Source of the DNA: Fibrobacter sp.
Lineage (GTDB): Bacteria; Fibrobacterota; Fibrobacteria; Fibrobacterales; Fibrobacteraceae
Assembly: GCA_024398875.1 (NCBI GenBank)
Contig: JAKSIJ010000015.1
Coordinates: forward strand, 1 to 64,000
DNA length: 64,000 nucleotides
Direction of reading: 5' to 3'
The notes under the pieces were generated by a model. It worked only from the letters and a program-made list of their open reading frames with translations. It was not told where the DNA came from and made no database searches. Of this stretch, positions 47,812-55,248 are shown piece by piece (position 1 is the stretch's first letter; every line of letters begins with the position of its first letter). A program made the position numbers and the translations under genes.

Positions 47812-49107
47812 TTACTTCGTCATCATCTTGATGGCGTTATAAATGTTATCAAACAATTTAGGCAATTTTTCGGCGGGAACAGCGCTGAAGGCAAGGCGAA
47901 CCAGGCCAGAAAGAACGATGGTTCCCGTGCTGTAGTCGGAAATCAACACTTTTCGGAGTTCCTCGGCATCTACACCCTTAGGCTTTACGCACATAAAGTA
48001 GCCACTGTTGCAGGGCATGGCCTCAAATGCGTCCTTGTATTCCGGATGGCTGGCCAGCACTTCCTTGATGATGTTGAAGCGTTTTTTGAGGGTGTTGTAC
48101 TTCTCTTCCTTTTCCTTCAGGTATTCTTCACTCTGGTAGGCAGCCAAGAGAATCTTCTGACTGATGCTGGGAGCGTTGGAAATGTTTCCGCGGACAACGC
48201 CGGCGGCTTTGCTTTCCAGGGCCTTTAATTGGGCGGCAGTAGCACCCTTGAATCCGAAGCTCATGAAGCCGACGCGGAAGCCCCAGACGTAGTCTTCCTT
48301 GGTAGGGCCGTCCAGTTTGACTGCCAGCAGGTTTTCGTGGGCGTCCACGAGCTTTACAAAGAGGGATTCCTTTGTTACGCCTTCTTCATAGACCAGTCCA
48401 AAGTAGGCGTCATCCAGCAGGGCCACCACTTTATTTCCGGCTGCGGCGCTCTCGGTGAGAATCTTCGCAATCTCTGCGGCTTCCTTTTCTGTTGCAGTAT
48501 AGCCCGTAGGATTGTTGGGGAAGTTCAGGAGAACGACTTTTTTAGTGCTCTTACTACCAGCGAGAGCGTTCTTCAGGGCTTCAGTGTCAAAACCGCCGTT
48601 CTTGAAGGTGTTAAAGGTGGATATCTTTGCCCCGCGGCCATTCTCAAAAACAAGCTCGTAGTTGTCCCAGTACAAATCGGGAATAATCACCTCGTCGCCG
48701 GCATCCAAAAACAGGTAGGCGGCGCAGCTGATGGCGTGGGTCAAAGCGCAACTTACAACGGGGTTGCTGAATTCCTTGCCTTTAAGGCTCGGATTCTTGC
48801 GAACAATCTGTTCTTTCCAAGCCTTGCGCAAGTCCGGATTGCCATAACTGGGGGCGTAAAGAAAAGCATTTTTCGGGAGGTTTAAGGACTTTTGCACGCA
48901 GGGGAGTGTGAGTGGGCTTCCGTCGTCTTCCAGAGCAGTACCGATGGTGGCGTTGATTTCGGAGCCTTTGGCTTCCGCTCCCTGACCAAGAATGCCTTTG
49001 CTGGGGAAGAATATGGCTTTGCCTTGCTCGGAAAGCATGCCAAATACGCTGCAACCATTGGCAGAGAGCTCTGCGTTCAATTGTTCAGCGAGAGGATTGT
49101 AATTCAT
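47812..49107 (-). CDS. PLP-dependent class I/II aminotransferase
   Basis: A 431-aa fold-type I aminotransferase. Landmarks are APSYGNPDLRKAWKEQ, CALTHAISCAAYLFLDAGDEVIIPDLYWDNYEL, NFPNNPTGYTAT, LLDDAYFGLVYEE, and the LDGPTKEDYVWGFRVGF region with the expected PLP Lys and Arg. This pattern is close to uncharacterised aspartate/aromatic aminotransferase-like proteins; the amino acid is not clear. The start at 49107 is set by AGGAC; the upstream in-frame ATG lies in a spacer. It precedes gltA by 21 bp. Confidence 0.82.
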   Translation of the reverse strand: MNYNPLAEQLNAELSANGCSVFGMLSEQGKAIFFPSKGILGQGAEAKGSEINATIGTALEDDGSPLTLPCVQKSLNLPKNAFLYAPSYGNPDLRKAWKEQIVRKNPSLKGKEFSNPVVSCALTHAISCAAYLFLDAGDEVIIPDLYWDNYELVFENGRGAKISTFNTFKNGGFDTEALKNALAGSKSTKKVVLLNFPNNPTGYTATEKEAAEIAKILTESAAAGNKVVALLDDAYFGLVYEEGVTKESLFVKLVDAHENLLAVKLDGPTKEDYVWGFRVGFMSFGFKGATAAQLKALESKAAGVVRGNISNAPSISQKILLAAYQSEEYLKEKEEKYNTLKKRFNIIKEVLASHPEYKDAFEAMPCNSGYFMCVKPKGVDAEELRKVLISDYSTGTIVLSGLVRLAFSAVPAEKLPKLFDNIYNAIKMMTK

Positions 49108-49173
49108 TTTTTTGTGTCCTATAAAGATTTTTTCGGGCACAAAGATAGTAAAATTAGGGGATAGACGGGTGGA

Positions 49174-50346
49174 TTAGTAGGCTCCGTCGCCTTTGAAAAC
49201 CACCTTGAAAGTCTTCAAAATGAGCTTGATGTCGTCAGCGATTTTTCCGCCCTGACGGATGTAGTCGTTGTCCAGACGCATTTGGCCTTCGAAGGAGATA
49301 TTGCTACGGCCGCTCACCTGCCAAATGCAGGTAAGTCCGGGAGTAACGGAAAGCCGCATGCGGTGCCAGGGTTCATATTCCGCCACTTCTTCGGGCAGGG
49401 GAGGACGTGGCCCGACAATAGACATATCACCTAGGATAATATTAAACAATTGAGGGAGTTCATCCAGACTGAATTTTCTCAGAACTCGGCCAAAGGGATA
49501 GATGCGGGGGTCGTTCTTCATTTTGAAGGTCTTGCCTCCGGTCTCGTTCAAAGCCATTAGCTCTTTTTTCCTTTCTTCAGCATCTACATACATACTGCGG
49601 AACTTGTACATCACAAAATGATGGCCATTTTTCCCAACGCGAATTTGCTTGAAAATGACGGGACCTTTGGGGTCGCTTACTTTTACAGCTATGGCGCAGA
49701 ACAGGAGAAGGGGCGATAGTAGAATGATTCCAAGTGTGGCTCCCGTGAAGTCTACCGTCCGCTTGATAATATGGCGATAGCGAATCTTATGAGGATGAGT
49801 CCAAATGTGGTCCAGATTCAGACGGGAGAGGGAGAAAAAACTACCACTCATAGCGTTGAAGTCTTTCACTTTCTTTGCCATTTCAAGATTTTCTTTTTCC
49901 TGTAGACCAGAATAAAGATATGCCTTGAAGATGGGCTTTCTCGGTTTAAAACGAAGTGCCTGAATGAGTCCGGCATCGTTTAATTTGTGCAGAATTTCTT
50001 TTCGGATGTTTTCCAGTGTGGAAAGGTCGGAATTAAGCAGAATGATGCCGATACCGCTTCCATCCGTCAGGTAACCGATTACATCGATAAAGCGGAGATG
50101 GGAGAACATGGTGAGAAGGCTGACTCGCCAGGTTTTTTCCACAATCTGGCTTGGCCGTGCCCAACCGAAAATATCAAACTGATGAGCGTAAATTTTGATG
50201 TACAGGAAAGGCTTGCGGGTGCGATTGGCTCGTTGCATCTCTTCGTTGAGCCTCGTCCGGAAAAGCCGGGCGGGGTAAACGATATTCTTCAGCTTCTGCT
50301 CCGAAAGAATGGAGCTGATGGCTGGATTTACGGATTCCTGTTCCAT
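49174..50346 (-). CDS. Polyprenyl-phosphate sugar transferase with GGDEF-like N-terminal domain
   Basis: A 390-aa protein. Residues ~200-390 are a bacterial sugar transferase domain: one membrane helix (TVDFTGATLGIILLSPLLLFCAI), VIFKQIRVGKNG, MYKFRSMY, KFSLDELPQLFNIILGDMSIVGPRPPLPEEV and TPGLTCIWQVSGR. It would move a hexose-1-phosphate onto undecaprenyl phosphate to start an exopolysaccharide or O-antigen. Residues ~45-135 resemble a degenerate GGDEF fold (FLYIKIYAHQFDIF, DVIGYLTDGSGIGIILLN) without the GGDEF signature. ATG 50346 lies 7 nt after TATATT; no Shine-Dalgarno. Confidence 0.85.
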   Translation of the reverse strand: MEQESVNPAISSILSEQKLKNIVYPARLFRTRLNEEMQRANRTRKPFLYIKIYAHQFDIFGWARPSQIVEKTWRVSLLTMFSHLRFIDVIGYLTDGSGIGIILLNSDLSTLENIRKEILHKLNDAGLIQALRFKPRKPIFKAYLYSGLQEKENLEMAKKVKDFNAMSGSFFSLSRLNLDHIWTHPHKIRYRHIIKRTVDFTGATLGIILLSPLLLFCAIAVKVSDPKGPVIFKQIRVGKNGHHFVMYKFRSMYVDAEERKKELMALNETGGKTFKMKNDPRIYPFGRVLRKFSLDELPQLFNIILGDMSIVGPRPPLPEEVAEYEPWHRMRLSVTPGLTCIWQVSGRSNISFEGQMRLDNDYIRQGGKIADDIKLILKTFKVVFKGDGAY

Positions 50347-50353
50347 AGGTAAC

Positions 50354-50359
50354 AATATA
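50354..50359 (-). promoter_or_regulatory. TATATT -10 element 7 nt from the sugar transferase ATG
   Basis: On the minus strand TATATT is followed by GTTACCT and then ATG, with no Shine-Dalgarno between them. Confidence 0.45.
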
Positions 50360-50489
50360 GTATTCTTTTGCAAAAGGGGCTAAAAAGGCTAATTTTTACG
50401 TTAAATTTGGGCTAAATACGGTTTTATTCAGGTCACGAACACTCCTAATTACTACTTTTAGCCCCGTAAAATTTTTTATGGAGATGCGT

Positions 50490-51779
50490 ATGTTACGTAT
50501 TGGCTTGATAGGCACAGGCACCGTTGGTGGTGGTGTCATCCAGATTTTGGAACAGAAAATTGCCGAATACAAGGAAAAATTGGGCGTTGAATTGGAACTT
50601 TCCTGCATTTGCGCCAAGTCTGAAGAGGAAGTAGCCCCCTATAAGGCAAAAGGCTATAAGGTCTCGACAGATGCTGATGCTATGATTGCGGGTTCCGACA
50701 TTGATGTGCTGGTAGAATTGGCTGGTGGCTACAATATGCCTCGCAAGTGGATTCTCGCTGCCCTTAATTCCGGTAAGCATGTGGTTACCGCAAACAAAGC
50801 GCTCCTTGCCAAGTATGGCCATGAAATTTTCCCATTGGCTGCAGAAAAGGGCCTTCATGTGTTGTTTGAAGCGGCAGTTGGCGGTGGCATTCCCATCATT
50901 CGCAGCCTTCAGGAAGGTTTGCTGGGCTCTACGGTAGAGCATTTGAGCTGCATTATCAATGGAACTTGCAACTATATCCTCAGCCGTATGGCCGATGAAG
51001 GTTTGGACTTTGACGTCGTGTTGAAGGATGCTCAGAAGTTGGGCTTTGCAGAAGCAGACCCCACTTTTGACATCGAAGGCATCGACTCCGCCCATAAGAC
51101 GGCCCTTTTGGCAAGCCTCTGCAGCGGTCGTCGTGTGGATTTTGAAAAGATTCATGTGACGGGAATTTCCAAGATTACGGCTCAGGATATTGCCATTGCA
51201 AAGGAATTGGGCTGCACCGTTAAGCTTTTGGGCATTTATCACCGTGATGGCGACCGTGTGGATGCCCGTGTCCATCCGTGCTTTGTTCCGCAGGATCATC
51301 TGCTTTCCAGCGTGAATCGCGTGCTGAATGCCGTGTTCCTCCAGTGCGATAACCTTGGTGAAACCCTCCAGACGGGTGCTGGCGCAGGTCGTCTCCCTAC
51401 GGCTTCGGCTGTTGTGGCGGATTTGGTCTCTCTGGCTCGTGCTACCGATTTGGGCAAGCGTCCGGCGCTCCCCATGGGCTGGTTCAATGTGGAAAATTCT
51501 GCTGATTTGGTGCCTATTTCTGAAACGAGTGCCCGCTACTATTTCCGCTTCACCTCTAAGGATGCTTGCGGCGTGCTGGCGAAGATTACGGGAATTTTGG
51601 CTGAAAACGACATTTCCATTGAATCCATCATTCAAAAGAATGTAAAGGACCCTGGCAAAGTTTCCATTGTGGTTATCACGGAAAAGATTCAGGATTGCAA
51701 GGCGACCAAGGCTGTAGAATCCATTGACGCTCTTCCGGAAATTGTGGAAAAGAGCCAGATAATCCGGTTCCTCGTTTAG
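50490..51779 (+). CDS. hom: Homoserine dehydrogenase
   Basis: Hom reduces aspartate semialdehyde to homoserine for Thr and Met synthesis. The 429-aa protein has the Rossmann start LRIGLIGTGTVGGG, VVTANKALLAKYG, FEAAVGGGIPIIR, ISCIINGTCNYIL-type segment and GFAEADPTFDIEGIDSAHK with catalytic Lys/Asp residues. A C-terminal ACT domain (about 345-425) suggests feedback by threonine. ATG 50490 is preferred over 50478 because GGAG at 50480 is properly placed before it. It lies between two divergently oriented sugar transferase genes without a metabolic link. Confidence 0.95.
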   Translation: MLRIGLIGTGTVGGGVIQILEQKIAEYKEKLGVELELSCICAKSEEEVAPYKAKGYKVSTDADAMIAGSDIDVLVELAGGYNMPRKWILAALNSGKHVVTANKALLAKYGHEIFPLAAEKGLHVLFEAAVGGGIPIIRSLQEGLLGSTVEHLSCIINGTCNYILSRMADEGLDFDVVLKDAQKLGFAEADPTFDIEGIDSAHKTALLASLCSGRRVDFEKIHVTGISKITAQDIAIAKELGCTVKLLGIYHRDGDRVDARVHPCFVPQDHLLSSVNRVLNAVFLQCDNLGETLQTGAGAGRLPTASAVVADLVSLARATDLGKRPALPMGWFNVENSADLVPISETSARYYFRFTSKDACGVLAKITGILAENDISIESIIQKNVKDPGKVSIVVITEKIQDCKATKAVESIDALPEIVEKSQIIRFLV

Positions 51780-51807
51780 AAGATACCATTTTTGTATTTT
51801 CGTTGAG

Positions 51808-53259
51808 ATGATTCGCGCTACCACTCTTGAACGGGTACTCGTAGTCCTTTCGGACTTTATTGCCTTGACTATATGTTTCGTCATGGCGTATTGGGTACAG
51901 TTCCATAGTGGGTGGATTGCGGACAAGTATGACCCTAGTAAGCCCATAACGCTCTATTTGCATATAGGTCTTGCACTGAATATTGCTTGGCTTGTGTGGT
52001 TTACCGTTACGGGGCTTTACCGTTCCTGGCTACTGCTTTCTAGGACGCATCAGATTTTGCGTGTTTTACGGGCAGTGGTGGTTGGCGTCTTGCTCATTAT
52101 TTTAGGACTGTTTGGCTCGGAATTTTTCAGCAAACTTTCTGCAGGGGCTCCCCTAGGGACTGGCTATATGTATGGTTCCCGCTTCCCTTGGATTTTTATA
52201 TACGGATTGTTTGTAATCGTTTTGATGACGACCTTTAGAATGGGTGTTTACCTTTGTCTTCGGGGACTCTTGCGCCATGGCTATGGGGCCAATAACGTGC
52301 TCATTCTTGGTGCTACAGAGGCAGGGCGTAAAATTGCGGAGGCCTTAAAAAAAGCTCCAGAGGTAGGGCAACGGGTTGTTGGCTTTGTGGATGAAAAGTA
52401 TCAGGTGATGTCCCATGAATTTGCCGGGGTGCCTGTCTTGGGTAAGTATTCCGATCTTGCACAATTGGTGAAAAAACACCATGTATTTGGTATTGTGATT
52501 GCTCATGAAAGTTCTTCTCCCCAAGAAATTATGCGAGTCCTCGTATGGCTGTGTGATTTGCCTATCCACATTTATGTAGTCCCGGAACTTTGTCCTGTAA
52601 TTACAGGTAGCTTTAAGTCTAATCTGGTTCATGGCTTTGATTTACACGAACTTTTCGCGTTTACCATGCCTTTGTGGCAGGTTCGCATAAAGCGGATGAT
52701 GGATTTGGTGGTGGCGGGCTTTATTGGGGTGTGTGCCTTCCCTGTGGGATTGCTTGCCGCTATTGCTATTAAGCTGGATGACCATGGTCCTATTTTTTAT
52801 TCGCAAGAACGCATAGGTCTCTATGGTAAACCTTTTATGGTCTACAAGTTCCGCACAATGAGGACGGATGCCGAAAAGTTTGGGGCGCAGTGGGCCACCA
52901 AAAAAGACCCGCGCATTACGCGTATTGGACATTTTTTACGCAAGACTCGAATTGATGAACTTCCGCAGTTGTTGTGTGTGATTAAAGGTGACATGAGTAT
53001 GGTGGGCCCGCGGCCGGAACGTGCGGTGTTTATTGAAAAACTGAGAGAGCAAATCCCTTTCTACATCAGCCGTCTAAAAATGAAGCCGGGCCTTACGGGA
53101 TGGGCTCAGGTGCGGCATCACTATGATACCAGTATTGAAGATGTTCAGATAAAGTTGAACTATGACATGTACTACTACGAGAATATGAGTTTGCTTTTGG
53201 ATTTTCAGATTCTTGTACGTACAGTTTATGTTGTTCTAACTGGTAAGGGCGCGCAGTAA
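51808..53259 (+). CDS. Full-length polyprenyl glycosylphosphotransferase (WcaJ/WbaP type)
   Basis: A 483-aa membrane enzyme. Four membrane helices lie in residues 8-160, then a CoA-binding-like Rossmann domain (VLILGATEAGRKIAEAL, 165-280), a fifth helix near 292-315, and the sugar transferase domain with IFYSQERIGLYGKPFMVYKFRTM, RKTRIDELPQLL, GDMSMVGPRPE and MKPGLTGWAQV. It would load glucose-1-P or galactose-1-P onto undecaprenyl phosphate. It begins 28 bp after hom. No glycosyltransferase, Wzx or Wzy genes are adjacent, so it is not in a full polysaccharide cluster. Confidence 0.9.
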   Translation: MIRATTLERVLVVLSDFIALTICFVMAYWVQFHSGWIADKYDPSKPITLYLHIGLALNIAWLVWFTVTGLYRSWLLLSRTHQILRVLRAVVVGVLLIILGLFGSEFFSKLSAGAPLGTGYMYGSRFPWIFIYGLFVIVLMTTFRMGVYLCLRGLLRHGYGANNVLILGATEAGRKIAEALKKAPEVGQRVVGFVDEKYQVMSHEFAGVPVLGKYSDLAQLVKKHHVFGIVIAHESSSPQEIMRVLVWLCDLPIHIYVVPELCPVITGSFKSNLVHGFDLHELFAFTMPLWQVRIKRMMDLVVAGFIGVCAFPVGLLAAIAIKLDDHGPIFYSQERIGLYGKPFMVYKFRTMRTDAEKFGAQWATKKDPRITRIGHFLRKTRIDELPQLLCVIKGDMSMVGPRPERAVFIEKLREQIPFYISRLKMKPGLTGWAQVRHHYDTSIEDVQIKLNYDMYYYENMSLLLDFQILVRTVYVVLTGKGAQ

Positions 53260-53295
53260 TTTTACAATTATAAGGTACGAATACAATTATAAGGT

Positions 53296-53361
53296 ATGAA
53301 TTATGAATTACGAGATATTTAAGGGACGCTTCATTTGAAAATCTCATAATTCATAACTCAT
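53296..53361. repeat. Inverted repeat built of heptamers
   Basis: The arms 53296-53316 and 53341-53361 are 21 bp each with two mismatches and a 24-bp loop. The arms consist of ATGAATT and CATAATT heptamers. Two 14-bp copies of ACAATTATAAGGTA (53264, 53283) precede it. It lies between the sugar transferase and nadC and could act as a terminator, but lacks a U-tract. Confidence 0.8.
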
Positions 53362-53372
53362 AATTCATAATT
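53345..53372. repeat. Heptamer array (CATAATT x4)
   Basis: Four consecutive CATAATT units with one substitution in the second. It overlaps the right arm of the inverted repeat and ends 18 bp before the nadC ATG. Confidence 0.85.
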
Positions 53373-53389
53373 AACCGAAGGTTTTAACT

Positions 53390-54253
53390 ATGTACGGAGA
53401 TAATTCCACACCCGTTTTCCCGAAAGAAGATGCTTTGACTATGATTCGCCTAGCATTGGCGGAAGATGTGCGTACGGGAGATGTGACTAGCGCATGGACG
53501 ATCCCTGCAGATCAAAAGCAACACGCTCGCCTCATTGCCAAGGAAGAAGGTGTGTTGGCGGGACTCCCTGTGATTGAACTTGTTTTTCAGGAATTGAAAG
53601 CGAATGTCAAGGTGACTCTCCATAAAAAAGATGGGGATGTGGTCAAGAAAGGTGACTTGATTGCCGAGATGGATGGAACTACCCACGAACTATTGACGGG
53701 GGAGCGCACTTTGCTGAATTTCATTCAGCAACTTTCCGGCGTGGCGACCGTTGCCCATGTCTTTCAGGAAGTGCTGAAAAGCGGAAAGACGAAAGTTCTC
53801 GATACTCGTAAGACGGTTCCAGGATTTCGCACTTTGCAGAAGTATGCCGTTCGTGTAGGTGGTGGAAGCAACCACCGCATGGGGCTTTTTGATATGGTCC
53901 TGGTAAAGGACAACCACATTGCTGCTGCAGGAGGTGTTCTTGAGGCTTTGGAAGTTGTTCGCAAGAACAATACGCAGAATTTGATGGTGGAGATGGAGGT
54001 GGAAAACTTCGAGCAGCTCCGTCTACTTTTGAATAAGGGGGTGGACGTCATCATGCTAGACAACATGAGCAATGAAATGATGGCGGAGGCCTTGAAAATC
54101 ATCAAGGAAAGCGGTGATAAGTGCCTGGTGGAAGGCTCTGGCAATATGACTCTGGAACGTGCGAAAGAAATCGCCAACCTTGGCCTGGACTTCATCTCTG
54201 TAGGGGCTCTCACCCATAGTGTGAAGGCTCTCGACATTTCCATGAGGATATAA
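53390..54253 (+). CDS. nadC: Nicotinate-nucleotide pyrophosphorylase (carboxylating)
   Basis: NadC converts quinolinate and PRPP to nicotinate mononucleotide in NAD synthesis. The 287-aa protein shows LAEDVRTGDVTS, LTGERTLLNFIQQLSGVAT, LDTRKTVPGFRTLQKYAVRVGGGSNHRMGLFDMVLVKDNH (substrate-binding Arg and His residues), EMEVENFEQL, IMLDNMSNEMM and EGSGNMTLE. nadA is at 9307. coaX follows after 2 bp, so NAD and CoA genes share a transcript. Confidence 0.95.
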   Translation: MYGDNSTPVFPKEDALTMIRLALAEDVRTGDVTSAWTIPADQKQHARLIAKEEGVLAGLPVIELVFQELKANVKVTLHKKDGDVVKKGDLIAEMDGTTHELLTGERTLLNFIQQLSGVATVAHVFQEVLKSGKTKVLDTRKTVPGFRTLQKYAVRVGGGSNHRMGLFDMVLVKDNHIAAAGGVLEALEVVRKNNTQNLMVEMEVENFEQLRLLLNKGVDVIMLDNMSNEMMAEALKIIKESGDKCLVEGSGNMTLERAKEIANLGLDFISVGALTHSVKALDISMRI

Positions 54254-54255
54254 AA

Positions 54256-55086
54256 TTGGCTAAGAAATCGCAGACATCGCAGCCTTATTCCTTTGTAGTG
54301 GATGTGGGAAACACCCATACGGTTTTGGGCATTTATAAGGGCGATAAAGTGGTGGATCATTGGCGCCTTACGACGCGCAAGGAAACCACTAGCGATGAGG
54401 TAATGAACCGCATTGGTGGCCTTATTCGATTTTCTGATATTAAGCCTGAAAAGATTAATTATGTGGGCCTTTCCACGGTGGTACCGGTCTTGGAACGCCC
54501 GTGGACAAAGGCTTTGCAGGCGCTTCTCAAACGCCCGGTGCAAGTGGTAAATTCTGACAATTGTTTGAATTGCCCTATTGCATATCCTAATCCGAAAACT
54601 CTTGGCGCAGACCGCCTTTGTAACATCATTGCCCTCCGCAATCGTGGCTATAAAAACGCCATTGTGGTGGATATGGGCACGGCAACTACTTTTGATGTGA
54701 TGAAAAATGGTGGCTTTGCAGGTGGCGCGATTATTCCAGGAATTTCTGCTAGTTTGGATGTATTGACCGAAAAAGCGGCTAGACTCCTCCCGGTGAGCAT
54801 CGAATGGCCGAGTAAGGTTATAGCCGACAATACGGACGATGCCATCCGTTCTGGATTGATGTACGGATTTATGGCAGAACTTGAAACTTTAGTGGCAAAA
54901 ATCAAGGCGGAATTAGGGGTGAAAAATGTGCCTGTTTTTGCCACGGGTGGCTGGGGGAAAATGGTGGTGGGCCATACCAAATGTATTGACACTTACGACC
55001 CATATTTGACTTTGGACGGCGTTCGCTTGGTGGCGATTTATGGCAATGTTGCTGCTGAATTTGACCGCGAAAACGAAGAAGATTAG
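54256..55086 (+). CDS. coaX: Type III pantothenate kinase
   Basis: CoaX phosphorylates pantothenate in CoA synthesis; type III enzymes are not inhibited by CoA. The 276-aa ASKHA protein has VVDVGNTHTVLGIY, VVNSDNCLNCPIAYPNPKTLGADRLCNIIALR, IVVDMGTATTFDVM, GGAIIPGISASLDVL and VFATGGWGK. The start is TTG at 54256, 2 bp after the nadC stop, with GAGG about 8 nt upstream; no ATG fits before the first conserved strand. panB is in the same window at 13926. Confidence 0.92.
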   Translation: MAKKSQTSQPYSFVVDVGNTHTVLGIYKGDKVVDHWRLTTRKETTSDEVMNRIGGLIRFSDIKPEKINYVGLSTVVPVLERPWTKALQALLKRPVQVVNSDNCLNCPIAYPNPKTLGADRLCNIIALRNRGYKNAIVVDMGTATTFDVMKNGGFAGGAIIPGISASLDVLTEKAARLLPVSIEWPSKVIADNTDDAIRSGLMYGFMAELETLVAKIKAELGVKNVPVFATGGWGKMVVGHTKCIDTYDPYLTLDGVRLVAIYGNVAAEFDRENEED

Positions 55087-55116
55087 CGCCTAGATCGGCT
55101 TTTGGGAGTGAGGTTT

Positions 55117-55174
55117 GTCACAATGTAGCCCCGCTCACATAAAACTCCCGTGTGCTTAGTCACAATAAGCCCCG
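55117..55174. repeat. Direct repeat pair upstream of the large surface protein gene
   Basis: GTCACAATGTAGCCCCG (55117-55133) and GTCACAATAAGCCCCG (55159-55174) are 42 bp apart, about four helical turns, within a 162-bp intergenic region. Both are followed by a CTCA...CACAT-type stretch. This spacing fits a binding site for a regulator, but no protein can be named. Confidence 0.5.
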
Positions 55175-55248
55175 TTTTTGCTCAAAATCACATACAAAAA
55201 CGCCATATAAAAGTATTTTTTATGGGTAAAATCGGATGAGAGGGTTCT

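Noticed and set aside
46588-48228. A 546-codon frame opposite gltA and the aminotransferase gene
   Set aside because: It spans two conserved minus-strand genes and their spacer, with no domain and no ribosome-binding site.
50493-51947. A 484-codon minus-strand frame opposite hom
   Set aside because: It is antisense to a conserved gene and crosses into the start of the next one; no protein features.
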